Positions 1 to 5,345 of a stretch of 8,009 nt of DNA are shown here, in pieces; the stretch's first letter is position 1, and every line of letters starts with the position of its first letter. Under the pieces are notes generated by a model. That model made no database searches. It was not told where the DNA came from and was given only the letters and a program-made list of their open reading frames with translations. The translations under genes were made by a program, and so were the position numbers. Origin of the DNA: Candidatus Electronema nielsenii (GTDB taxonomy: Bacteria > Desulfobacterota > Desulfobulbia > Desulfobulbales > Desulfobulbaceae); contig JAGIXO010000077.1 of the NCBI GenBank assembly GCA_026122915.1, positions 1 to 8,009 of the forward strand, in the 5' to 3' direction.

Positions 1-1216
1 TGCGTCCTGTGCAATGTTCCATCTCCAAATCAGAGGAACCTGTAAACAGCACCCGCTCAACCTCCTCAACCGAACCGCTGTTCACTGCTGCTGCCAAGCT
101 GCCGATACCGCTATCGCCGTGAAAACGGTGGCCAGTGCGCAATAGAATACAGGAATCAGCCAGCGGCCCGCTCAGTTCTGCCGATGGTTGCGGACAATCG
201 TCAACGAGTTGGCGCAGCTGGTCGCAAAGTTGCTCTGACCAAGCCGGTTCATCACTACCGCAGAGATCAGCGAAAAGGCTACCCGCCTCTACCGAAGCAA
301 GCTGGCTGCGGTCGCCGAGCAGAATCAGCCTTGCCCGTGCAGGCAGAGCTTCAAGCAGGGCAGCCATCAGCATCATGTCGATCATTGAGGCTTCATCGAT
401 CACTAACAGATCAAGGACAAGCGGATTATCGCGGTTGTGGCGAAATTCATCGGTACCAGGCCGTGCGCCAAGCAGCCGGTGCAACGTCTGCGCCTGCTCT
501 GGCATATTGTGGCCTAAGCCGTCCGGGAGGGATTGCCGAGCAACGCGGATGGACTCATCTAACCGGGCAGCAGCCTTACCGGTGGGCGCGGCCAAGGCAA
601 TCCGCAGCGGCTTGCTCTCGCTGTGCATCGCTTGCAGCAGAGCGAGAATACGGGCAGCAGTGTAGGTTTTGCCCGTGCCTGGCCCACCAGAAATTACCAG
701 CAGCGGCTTGAGCAGAGCGAGCGCAGCAGCGGTCTGCTGCAAATCAGGGCCATTGCCTTTTCGAGGAAAAAGTCGCTCCAGCAGAAGCCGGGCTACCTGC
801 GGATCGGTCTCGCTGATCGCTGCTGCCCGGCTGCGCAGCTCACGAGCAATCAGCGCCTCGCAGGCGTGGAGGCGGTACAGGTAGAGTCGGTTCTGCTGAT
901 CAAGAATCAATGGCGCGGTATCTCCGGGCTGACCAACTCCACCGCTGGCCAGCAAACTCCTGCGCCAACGGGACGGTTCGGGTAATAGAGCAGGAGGCAG
1001 TGCAGCAGGCAAGGCGACGTTCTGCTCTAAAGGCCAGCAGACATGGCCGCTGCTTACTGCTGCGCTGGCTAAGGTAGCAGCAAGCAGCAGCTCGTTGTTT
1101 GTTCGACCTGCCCCGCCCGCCTGTTTCTCCAAAAAGAGACCGAGGTGCAGATCAAGCCGCCGTATCTCGCCTTGTTCACAGGCACGTTCCAGCAAGGAGC
1201 GTGTTGAGCGGATCAT
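1..1216 (-). CDS. recD: RecD, RecBCD exonuclease V alpha subunit (partial, C-terminus beyond left edge)
   Basis: RecD is the 5'-3' SF1 helicase of the RecBCD enzyme, which processes double-strand DNA ends for recombination. Translating the minus strand from ATG at 1216 gives 405 uninterrupted codons that run off the left edge; E. coli RecD is about 608 residues, so roughly the last third is missing. The start MIRSTRSLLE is preceded by AGGA about 7 bases upstream. Visible motifs are Walker A GGPGTGKT at residues 177-184, the motif Ia region 'AAPTGKAAARL', Walker B 'VIDEASMID' around 272-280, and motif III 'GDRSQLASVEAG' from 301. The phrases 'TLHRLLGA' and 'HRFHGDSGIG' match the E. coli protein closely and favour RecD over the longer RecD2. 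The gene is transcribed away from hicA. recB and recC are not in the window. Confidence 0.95.
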   Translation of the reverse strand, partial: MIRSTRSLLERACEQGEIRRLDLHLGLFLEKQAGGAGRTNNELLLAATLASAAVSSGHVCWPLEQNVALPAALPPALLPEPSRWRRSLLASGGVGQPGDTAPLILDQQNRLYLYRLHACEALIARELRSRAAAISETDPQVARLLLERLFPRKGNGPDLQQTAAALALLKPLLVISGGPGTGKTYTAARILALLQAMHSESKPLRIALAAPTGKAAARLDESIRVARQSLPDGLGHNMPEQAQTLHRLLGARPGTDEFRHNRDNPLVLDLLVIDEASMIDMMLMAALLEALPARARLILLGDRSQLASVEAGSLFADLCGSDEPAWSEQLCDQLRQLVDDCPQPSAELSGPLADSCILLRTGHRFHGDSGIGSLAAAVNSGSVEEVERVLFTGSSDLEMEHCTGR

Positions 1217-1277
1217 ACTTGTCCTTGTTGGTTGAAGAGTCCGCCTAAAAAAAGCCACACCCCCCATCGGAAGAAAA

Positions 1278-1294
1278 TTTCCCGAACAGGGAAA
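1278..1294. repeat. Short inverted repeat in the recD-hicA spacer
   Basis: TTTCCC and GGGAAA form a perfect 6-bp stem around a 5-base loop (GAACA). On the minus strand the stem is followed by TTTTC, so it could act as a weak terminator or a leader hairpin ahead of recD. No function can be assigned. The rest of the 235-base spacer (1217-1451) holds the candidate hicAB promoter and operator and no convincing gene. Confidence 0.25.
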
Positions 1295-1298
1295 ACGG

Positions 1299-1328
1299 TT
1301 GGCGAGCAATAGCCGGTTCAAGTATAGT
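1299..1328 (+). promoter_or_regulatory. Candidate hicAB promoter
   Basis: TTGGCG at 1299-1304 and TATAGT at 1323-1328 are separated by 18 bases, a reasonable sigma-70-type promoter. Transcription would start near 1335, leaving a leader of about 115 bases before hicA. The palindrome at 1327-1339 overlaps its -10 box and start point, as expected for an autoregulated toxin-antitoxin operon. Assigned by eye only. Confidence 0.35.
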
Positions 1329-1339
1329 GAATCGTTCAC
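1327..1339. promoter_or_regulatory. Candidate HicB operator (palindrome GTGAA-TCG-TTCAC)
   Basis: A perfect 5-bp inverted repeat with a 3-base centre sits on the -10/start region of the candidate hicAB promoter. HicB antitoxins with a ribbon-helix-helix tail bind palindromes at their own promoter, so the position fits. The repeat is short and could occur by chance. Confidence 0.3.
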
Positions 1340-1451
1340 GTATGCTAAATCATCTGACAGCGGTTGCAAGCAAAAAAGCGGAAAAAGCAGGCGGTATCTG
1401 TTAGTTGCTGGAAAGATCGTCGTCACAAGTTGCCGCTTAATTCTCCGAAAT

Positions 1452-1706
1452 ATGAATGCAAAACATCGAAAAACGCTATCAGCGGTCTTTAAGGAACCGC
1501 CGCCGAAGCAGCTCGCATGGAATGACATAGAATCTCTTTTGACCGCTGCCGGAGCAGAAATCATTGAAGGACGCGGATCGCGGGTCAGATTTCATAAAGA
1601 TGGTGAAATTGCCACGTTTCATAGACCTCATCCTCAGAAAGAGGCTAAATCCTACCAAATCGAAGATGCGCGGGATTTTCTGATCAGAATCGGAGTCAAG
1701 TCGTGA
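1452..1706 (+). CDS. hicA: HicA-family mRNA interferase toxin
   Basis: HicA toxins are small dsRBD-fold ribonucleases that cleave mRNA and block translation when not bound by HicB. This ORF is 84 residues, the usual size. It begins MNAKHRKTLSAVF and contains 'WNDIESLLTAAGAE', 'EGRGSRVRF' (41-47 region) and 'FHRPHPQKEAK' (56-66), typical of the HicA subfamily that starts 'KHRKTL'. At the place where E. coli HicA has the catalytic His (GSH), this protein has GSR, as I recall for this subfamily; the His residues of FHRPHP may substitute, which is inference. The same frame is open upstream to 1299, but the extra 51 residues do not look like HicA, so ATG 1452 is chosen. Its ribosome site is weak (CCGAAAT), which would keep toxin output low. 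The stop overlaps the hicB start (GTGA). Confidence 0.88.
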   Translation: MNAKHRKTLSAVFKEPPPKQLAWNDIESLLTAAGAEIIEGRGSRVRFHKDGEIATFHRPHPQKEAKSYQIEDARDFLIRIGVKS

Positions 1707-2035
1707 AGACAATGACATATAAAGGCTATGCGGCCAGCGTTGAGTACAGCGACGAAGATAGCTGCTTTGTTGGCCATCTTGCAGGTATCAAAGACCGAAT
1801 CGGCTTTCATGCTGAATCGGTCGCCGAATTAAAAGCAGCCTTCCGGGAAGCAGTGGAAGATTATTTGGAAACTTGTGCTGCTACGGGCAGAAAGCCGCAA
1901 AAGCCCTGCTCAGGCAGACTGATGCTACGGATTCCGCCAGAACTTCATGCCACGATTACGACGGCGGCACAGATCAGCGGCCAGAGTGTCAATCAGTGGA
2001 TTTCCCGCGCTTTGACCCAAGCTGCGCGGATATAA
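1703..2035 (+). CDS. hicB: HicB-family antitoxin with C-terminal ribbon-helix-helix domain
   Basis: HicB neutralises HicA by direct binding and represses the operon. The 110-residue protein has the HicB partial RNase H-like fold at about 5-62 ('YKGYAASVEYSDEDSCFVGH', 'GFHAESVAELKAAFREAVEDYLETC'). It is followed by a DNA-binding segment at 71-107 ('GRLMLRIPPELHATITTAAQ', then 'SGQSVNQWISRAL'), the sequence of a ribbon-helix-helix domain. The GTG start at 1703 overlaps the hicA stop by four bases and has GGAG seven bases upstream, clearly stronger than the hicA site, so antitoxin should be made in excess. ATG at 1712 is an alternative start three codons in. The next gene starts only 23 bases downstream, so the operon may continue into it. 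Confidence 0.9.
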   Translation: MKTMTYKGYAASVEYSDEDSCFVGHLAGIKDRIGFHAESVAELKAAFREAVEDYLETCAATGRKPQKPCSGRLMLRIPPELHATITTAAQISGQSVNQWISRALTQAARI

Positions 2036-2058
2036 AGGCAAATTAATCGGGAGAAAAA

Positions 2059-3276
2059 ATGAGCAATCTTCAGCAGGGCAAGGCGTTTCAGGTCAACAAA
2101 ACGTATGCGGAAATCAACGCCCGGATCAAAGCGGGCGAGGCAGTAGTTGTCACGGCGGACGAGATGGTCGATATCGTCAAGAACGAAGGCCCGGTTGAAG
2201 CGGCCCGTCGGGTCGATGTTGTCACCACCGGCACCTTTTCTATCATGTGCTCGTCCGGCATGTTCTTCAACTTTGGCCAGACCAATCCCACCATCAAAGG
2301 CCAGAAAGTGTGGATGAACAAGGTGTCGGCTTATGCGGGCTTGGCGGCGGTGGATGCTTACATCGGTGCGACCGAACCAACCGAGAACGATCCGCTCAAT
2401 CAGGTTTATCCGGGCGAATTTCGCTACGGCGGCGGTCATGTGATTGAAGACTTGGTGGCAGGCAAAAAGGTGCTGCTGGAGGTGAAAGCCTATCCGACCG
2501 ACTGCTATGCCAACACCAAGATGCACAAGGAAGTCACCTTGGCTGATCTGCCCTACGCTTTGCTCTGCAACCCGCGCAACGGCTACCAGAATTACAACTG
2601 CGCCGTCAATCTCTCCGACCGCATTGTGTACACCTATATGGGCACCTTGAAGCCCAACTGCCGCAACGCCAACTATTGCAGCGCAGGCCAGCTCAGTCCG
2701 CTGCTCAATGACCCGCTTTACCGTACCATCGGCATCGGCACCCGCATCTTTCTTGGCGGCGGCGTGGGCTACGTGACGTTCCAAGGTACTCAGCACAATC
2801 CTGCTGCGCCGCGTGGCGAGAATGGCGTTCCCATCCGGCCTGCTGGCACGATGATGGTGCAAGGTGATCTCAAGCAAATGTCGGCGGAATGGTTGCGCGG
2901 AGTCAGCATCCAAGGCTACGGCTGCTCGATAGCGGTCGGCTTGGGCGTGCCGATTCCAATTCTCAACGAAGAAATGGCCCGCTTCACCGGGGTCTCAGAT
3001 GAGAAAATTTTCACCCATATTGTTGATTACGGCTACGATTACACCAACGGCATTGCCCGCAATTACGGTAAAGTCAGCTACGCCCAGCTCAGAAGCGGTG
3101 AGATCGAGGTAGCGGGAAAGAAAGTGCCGACCGCGCCGTTGTCTTCGCTGTCCAAGGCGAGAAAAATTGCCGAGACCCTGAAAGAGTGGATACAGCAGGG
3201 CAAATTCCATCTCGGCGAGCCGGTAGATCATTTCCCTACTGCGGATTTCTCCTTTGACCGCGACCAAAACGAGTGA
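2059..3276 (+). CDS. Homocysteine biosynthesis protein, HcyBio/DUF39 family
   Basis: This 405-residue protein matches the HcyBio (formerly DUF39) family. In methanogens (MA1821 of Methanosarcina acetivorans) and sulfate-reducing bacteria it is needed to make homocysteine by sulfur insertion into aspartate semialdehyde, independent of MetX/MetY. Family landmarks are 'VVTTGTFSIMCSSGMFFNFG' (Cys64) and 'EVKAYPTDCYANTKMHKE' (Cys149); these correspond in kind to the two cysteines implicated in persulfide chemistry in MA1821. 'GIGTRIFLGGGVGYVTFQGTQ' (about 225-245) is also strongly conserved. The methanogen version carries C-terminal CBS domains; this one ends without them, as in bacteria. GGGAG lies about seven bases before ATG 2059. 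The ferredoxin/NIL-domain partner known from other systems is absent here. The gene overlaps larE by 23 bases, suggesting coupled translation. Confidence 0.9.
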   Translation: MSNLQQGKAFQVNKTYAEINARIKAGEAVVVTADEMVDIVKNEGPVEAARRVDVVTTGTFSIMCSSGMFFNFGQTNPTIKGQKVWMNKVSAYAGLAAVDAYIGATEPTENDPLNQVYPGEFRYGGGHVIEDLVAGKKVLLEVKAYPTDCYANTKMHKEVTLADLPYALLCNPRNGYQNYNCAVNLSDRIVYTYMGTLKPNCRNANYCSAGQLSPLLNDPLYRTIGIGTRIFLGGGVGYVTFQGTQHNPAAPRGENGVPIRPAGTMMVQGDLKQMSAEWLRGVSIQGYGCSIAVGLGVPIPILNEEMARFTGVSDEKIFTHIVDYGYDYTNGIARNYGKVSYAQLRSGEIEVAGKKVPTAPLSSLSKARKIAETLKEWIQQGKFHLGEPVDHFPTADFSFDRDQNE

Positions 3277-4045
3277 GCTTCAGGCCAAGGCGGAACGGCT
3301 GAAGAACTGCCTGCGGAAATTTGGACAAGTCGGCATTGCCTTTTCTGGCGGCGTGGATTCGTCCTTCCTGCTGCGTTCAGCCATAGACTCGCTGGGCGCG
3401 GAAAACGTTCTTGCTCTTCATGCCCGCTCCTGCCTGCAAAAACAGGAAGAGCAGGAGCGGGCGGCATCATGGTCGGTGCGGTTTGTTGACATTGAACCGC
3501 TGACGTGGCCGGACTTCATTCGCAATCAGTCAGATCGCTGCTATCTCTGCAAGCGGCGGATTTACAGTTTATTTTTGGAAATACTTGCTCGCGAAGGTAT
3601 TGCGGTGCTGTTCGATGGCACAAATCTTGATGATCTTCAGCAAAGCGAGAAAGGACGGCCTGGTCTGCGGGCGATTGCTGAACTGGGAGTGCAAACGCCT
3701 TTAGCCGACTGCGGTCTGAGTAAGGCGGAAATCCGGGAACTGAGCCGTGATCTGGGCTTGGCGACGTGGAATCAACCCTCCGACTCTTGCTTGGCAACGC
3801 GGATTCCGGCAGGCATGGAAATCACCGCCGAGCGTCTGGCGCAGGTTGTAGCAATGGAGCAAGTGCTTTATGACGCAGGTTTTTTTAGTTGTCGAGCGCG
3901 ACTGCTCGATGATACTGTTGTTTGCCTCCAGCTCCGCCAAAAAGATATTGACCGCTTCTGCGCTCTGGCGGTGCGGCAGGAGGTCAGCTGCCTTCTGAAA
4001 AGGACAGGTGCTGGAAAGATAGTTCTTGACCTTGATGGGCGTTGA
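3254..4045 (+). CDS. larE: LarE-family ATP-dependent sulfur transferase (CxxC/Fe-S type)
   Basis: LarE is a PP-loop ATP pyrophosphatase that adenylates the carboxylates of pyridinium-3,5-biscarboxylic acid mononucleotide and inserts sulfur, making the nickel-pincer cofactor of lactate racemase and relatives. The 263-residue protein shows the PP-loop SGGVDSS at 31-37, 'LFDGTNLDD' at 119-127 and 'PSDSCLATRIPAG' at 175-187. Cys179 matches the sacrificial cysteine region of Lactobacillus LarE. The extra pair Cys96-x2-Cys99 ('RCYLCKR') plus Cys179 fits the three-cysteine LarE type (Thermotoga, Methanococcus) that holds a [4Fe-4S] cluster and can turn over catalytically. The start is TTG 3254: TAG at 3224 closes the frame upstream and no ATG or GTG precedes the PP-loop. 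There is no clear ribosome site, so coupling to the upstream gene is likely. No larA, larB or larC is in the window, so the substrate could differ. Confidence 0.85.
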   Translation: MTATKTSELQAKAERLKNCLRKFGQVGIAFSGGVDSSFLLRSAIDSLGAENVLALHARSCLQKQEEQERAASWSVRFVDIEPLTWPDFIRNQSDRCYLCKRRIYSLFLEILAREGIAVLFDGTNLDDLQQSEKGRPGLRAIAELGVQTPLADCGLSKAEIRELSRDLGLATWNQPSDSCLATRIPAGMEITAERLAQVVAMEQVLYDAGFFSCRARLLDDTVVCLQLRQKDIDRFCALAVRQEVSCLLKRTGAGKIVLDLDGR

Positions 4046-4070
4046 CAGAAGGATTTTTATCCTGTTTAAT
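4042..4070 (+). promoter_or_regulatory. Strong promoter for the HU gene with a palindrome in its spacer
   Basis: A perfect -35 box TTGACA (4042-4047) and -10 box TTTAAT (4065-4070) are exactly 17 bases apart; the -35 box overlaps the larE stop codon. The spacer contains AGGAT-TTTT-ATCCT (4050-4063), a perfect 5-bp inverted repeat that could be an operator. It could instead be a short hairpin ending the larE transcript, but its following T-run is poor. Transcription would start near 4077, about 70 bases before the HU start. Confidence 0.6.
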
Positions 4071-4098
4071 GCCTGCTGTTGCGAGACCGGCTGTTTTT

Positions 4099-4120
4099 TG
4101 TCTGCTATGGACAGCAGATA
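4099..4120 (+). other. Hairpin in the HU 5' leader
   Basis: TGTCTGCT and AGCAGATA pair (8 bp including one G-U) around the loop ATGGAC. It is preceded by six Ts and followed by CGTC and an A-run, so it is not an intrinsic terminator on the plus strand. It lies between the predicted start of transcription and the HU ribosome site and may affect mRNA stability or translation. Confidence 0.35.
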
Positions 4121-4147
4121 CGTCAAAAAAAGAAGAGAGGACAGGGC

Positions 4148-4432
4148 ATGAACAAAAAAGAATTGGTTGACTCAATGGCGGAAGCAGCTGACATCAGCAG
4201 AGCAGCAGCAGAAAAAGCCTTAAACAGCGCACTGATGGGCATCACAGAAGCCTTGGCCAAAGGCGACAAGGTGACATTGGTTGGTTTTGGTACCTTTTCC
4301 GCCGTAAATCGTGCTGCGCGCCAGACTAAAAATCCCCGTACCGGCGAGCCGATTGAAATTCCGGCCAAAATTTCGGCCAAGTTCAAGGCAGGCAGTAAGC
4401 TGGCTGAAGCTGTTAACGTTGTCGCCAGCTGA
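4148..4432 (+). CDS. hup: HU-family nucleoid DNA-binding protein
   Basis: HU is a small dimeric histone-like protein that bends DNA, compacts the nucleoid and assists replication, recombination and integration. The 94-residue length is normal for the family. It opens MNKKELVDSMAEAADISRAAAEKAL (helical dimerisation region). The family signature 'GFGTFSAVNRAARQTKNPRTGE' at 46-67 includes the Pro-tipped DNA-intercalating arm. It ends 'AKISAKFKAGSKLAEAVN', the usual C-terminal 'FKxGKxLKxxVN' form. The frame is open upstream to 4079, but ATG 4148 gives the canonical N-terminus and has GAGAGGAC just ahead. The gene has its own strong promoter and stands alone. It could supply host factor activity for the adjacent tyrosine recombinase, which is inference. 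Confidence 0.95.
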   Translation: MNKKELVDSMAEAADISRAAAEKALNSALMGITEALAKGDKVTLVGFGTFSAVNRAARQTKNPRTGEPIEIPAKISAKFKAGSKLAEAVNVVAS

Positions 4433-4444
4433 TTGTTGCAGAAT

Positions 4445-4463
4445 ACTGGGCTGTTCAGTTTTT
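4445..4463 (+). terminator. Weak intrinsic terminator candidate after the HU gene
   Basis: ACTGG and TCAGT form a 5-bp stem (one G-U) around GCTGT, followed by a T-run ending at 4463. It starts 12 bases after the HU stop, which is the right place, but the stem is short. Confidence 0.35.
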
Positions 4464-4483
4464 AAATTTCAGCAAATTTATTC

Positions 4484-4512
4484 TTGCCAAAACAGGCAGA
4501 GCATAGTATATA
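4484..4512 (+). promoter_or_regulatory. tRNA-Pro promoter
   Basis: TTGCCA (4484-4489) and TATATA (4507-4512) are 17 bases apart. The bases after the -10 box turn GC-rich (GCCGTCCC), the discriminator type common in stable-RNA promoters under stringent control. The tRNA begins about 30 bases beyond the predicted start. Confidence 0.6.
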
Positions 4513-4516
4513 AAAT

Positions 4517-4536
4517 GCCGTCCCTTCTGGGGCGGC
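4517..4536 (+). other. Hairpin in the tRNA-Pro precursor leader
   Basis: GCCGTCCC and GGGGCGGC pair over 8 bp (one G-U) around TTCT. The hairpin sits between the promoter and the mature tRNA, so it would be in the 5' leader removed by RNase P. On the minus strand it is followed by ATTTTATA, so it could also stop antisense transcription. Confidence 0.4.
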
Positions 4537-4548
4537 AAGTTAAAAAAT

Positions 4549-4625
4549 CGGGAAGTGGCTCAGTCTGGTAGAGCACAGCGTTCGGGACGCTGGGGCCGGA
4601 GGTTCGAATCCTCTCTTCCCGACCA
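4549..4625 (+). tRNA. tRNA-Pro (anticodon CGG)
   Basis: A complete 77-base cloverleaf with encoded CCA. The acceptor stem CGGGAAG (4549-4555) pairs fully with CTTCCCG (4615-4621), followed by A and CCA. The D stem is GCTC/GAGC, the anticodon stem is CAGCG/CGCTG with loop TTCGGGA, giving anticodon CGG, and the T-loop is TTCGAAT. It reads proline codon CCG. The gene is intact even though an integrase lies directly downstream, as expected when an element restores the tRNA 3' end on insertion. Confidence 0.96.
4600..4625 (+). other. Predicted attachment site (attL) in the 3' end of tRNA-Pro
   Basis: Tyrosine recombinases often insert in the T-arm/acceptor end of a tRNA and sit next to it. Here the integrase follows within 100 bases and composition changes abruptly at the tRNA end. 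The exact core cannot be fixed because the matching repeat at the other end of the element is not in the window; I saw no second copy in 4626-8009. Confidence 0.45.
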
Positions 4626-4642
4626 TTTTTGTTTAAAAATAT

Positions 4643-4682
4643 AGGGCCTGTTGATATTGCTACAGAAATATCAACAGGCCCT
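4643..4682. terminator. Perfect 16-bp inverted repeat between tRNA-Pro and integrase, probable terminator
   Basis: The arms at 4643-4658 and 4667-4682 are exact reverse complements, with an 8-base loop GCTACAGA. The plus-strand tail TTCTGCATTTC is only moderately T-rich; on the minus strand the stem is followed by ATATTTTTAAAC, a better terminator tail. It probably ends the tRNA transcript and/or antisense transcription. It rules out ORF starts upstream of about 4700 for the integrase. Confidence 0.6.
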
Positions 4683-4724
4683 TCTGCATTTCAGCGGGGC
4701 CAAAGTACAGTTGAATGGTATAAA

Positions 4725-5324
4725 ATGGCCGCTGCTTTCATTACCAGAAAACATGACACTTATTATTTTCGTCAAAGCCTTCCTCAATCTGCACGAAACA
4801 GATTCAATAAATATGAATTTTTGAAAAGTCTCAGAGTTAGCAGAAGGAAAGATGCGCTCGTTTTATCAAGAGAACTTAAAATAGCATTCGATCAAATATT
4901 CAATAAGGCTATGAGGAAACATTCTGTCACATGGCAACAGATAAGAGATGCGGTTAATGAAGCATTCGAGATTATATTCCAAAAATTTGTAAAGTCTGCT
5001 AATAATTATGGCCCAACTTATAATGATAGTTATGATTCATTGAAATTTATTCCACCAGAGTATGAAAGTTCTCTTTCCATTGGTGATACAACAATTAACT
5101 GGAAGAATATTGATGATATTTCATCATTAGCTGAAAGAATTGCAAATTGGAAAGAGATTGAGATTAAAAAAGATTCTGATAAATTCAATCTTCTTTGCTA
5201 TACAGTTGCAGATTCATTAAAGAGACATGACTACAATAAAGAATTTTTCAGAAAAAATCCTGATATATATTCCTGCCAGTCTAAAAATGTACAAAATCAA
5301 GTTGATAATAAAGAAAAAAAATAG
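4725..5324 (+). CDS. Tyrosine recombinase, N-terminal part (interrupted by TAG at 5322)
   Basis: This is the first 199 codons of an integrase that continues in the same frame after a TAG at 5322-5324. The start MAAAFITRKHDTYYFRQSLP, then 'KYEFLKSLRVSRRKDALVLSRELKIAFDQIF', matches the N-terminal domain found in many tRNA-targeting integrases (pattern 'TYYFRRxIP...SLxTxxxxxAxxxxxxL', DUF6538-like). ATG 4725 is chosen because homologous proteins begin here and the hairpin ends at 4682. The frame is open back to 4629, but those residues come from the hairpin. No good ribosome site precedes it; TGGTATAAA abuts the start. Residues 60-199 are charged and AT-rich in codons. If translation stops at the TAG, the product lacks the whole catalytic domain and could at most bind DNA. 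Confidence 0.7.
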   Translation: MAAAFITRKHDTYYFRQSLPQSARNRFNKYEFLKSLRVSRRKDALVLSRELKIAFDQIFNKAMRKHSVTWQQIRDAVNEAFEIIFQKFVKSANNYGPTYNDSYDSLKFIPPEYESSLSIGDTTINWKNIDDISSLAERIANWKEIEIKKDSDKFNLLCYTVADSLKRHDYNKEFFRKNPDIYSCQSKNVQNQVDNKEKK

Positions 5325-5345
5325 CATCCAAGTCTATTTGAAATA

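Noticed and set aside
135..985. Several plus-strand ORFs (71 to 176 codons)
   Set aside because: They lie opposite recD, whose minus-strand frame is continuous with all helicase motifs; their products are Ser/Arg-rich and resemble no family.
1299..1451. N-terminal extension of hicA from an upstream start
   Set aside because: The extra 51 residues overlap the candidate promoter and operator and do not resemble HicA; the family starts at about the ATG at 1452.
2012..2036. TTGACC and TATAAA before the HcyBio gene as a promoter
   Set aside because: The boxes are only 13 bases apart, too close for sigma-70 recognition.
1993..2913. A 306-codon minus-strand ORF
   Set aside because: It is antisense to the conserved HcyBio gene in GC-rich DNA and its product (His/Val/Ala/Arg-rich) looks like a shadow translation.
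3516..4386. Minus-strand ORFs opposite larE and HU (63 to 141 codons)
   Set aside because: Shadows of well-supported genes, with no motif or ribosome site.
4311..4571. An 86-codon plus-strand ORF across the HU end and the tRNA
   Set aside because: It overlaps HU in another frame and runs into the tRNA gene; no ribosome site or family resemblance.
4629..4724. Upstream start of the integrase at TTG 4629
   Set aside because: That stretch encodes the two arms of the 16-bp hairpin; the integrase N-terminal domain begins at ATG 4725.
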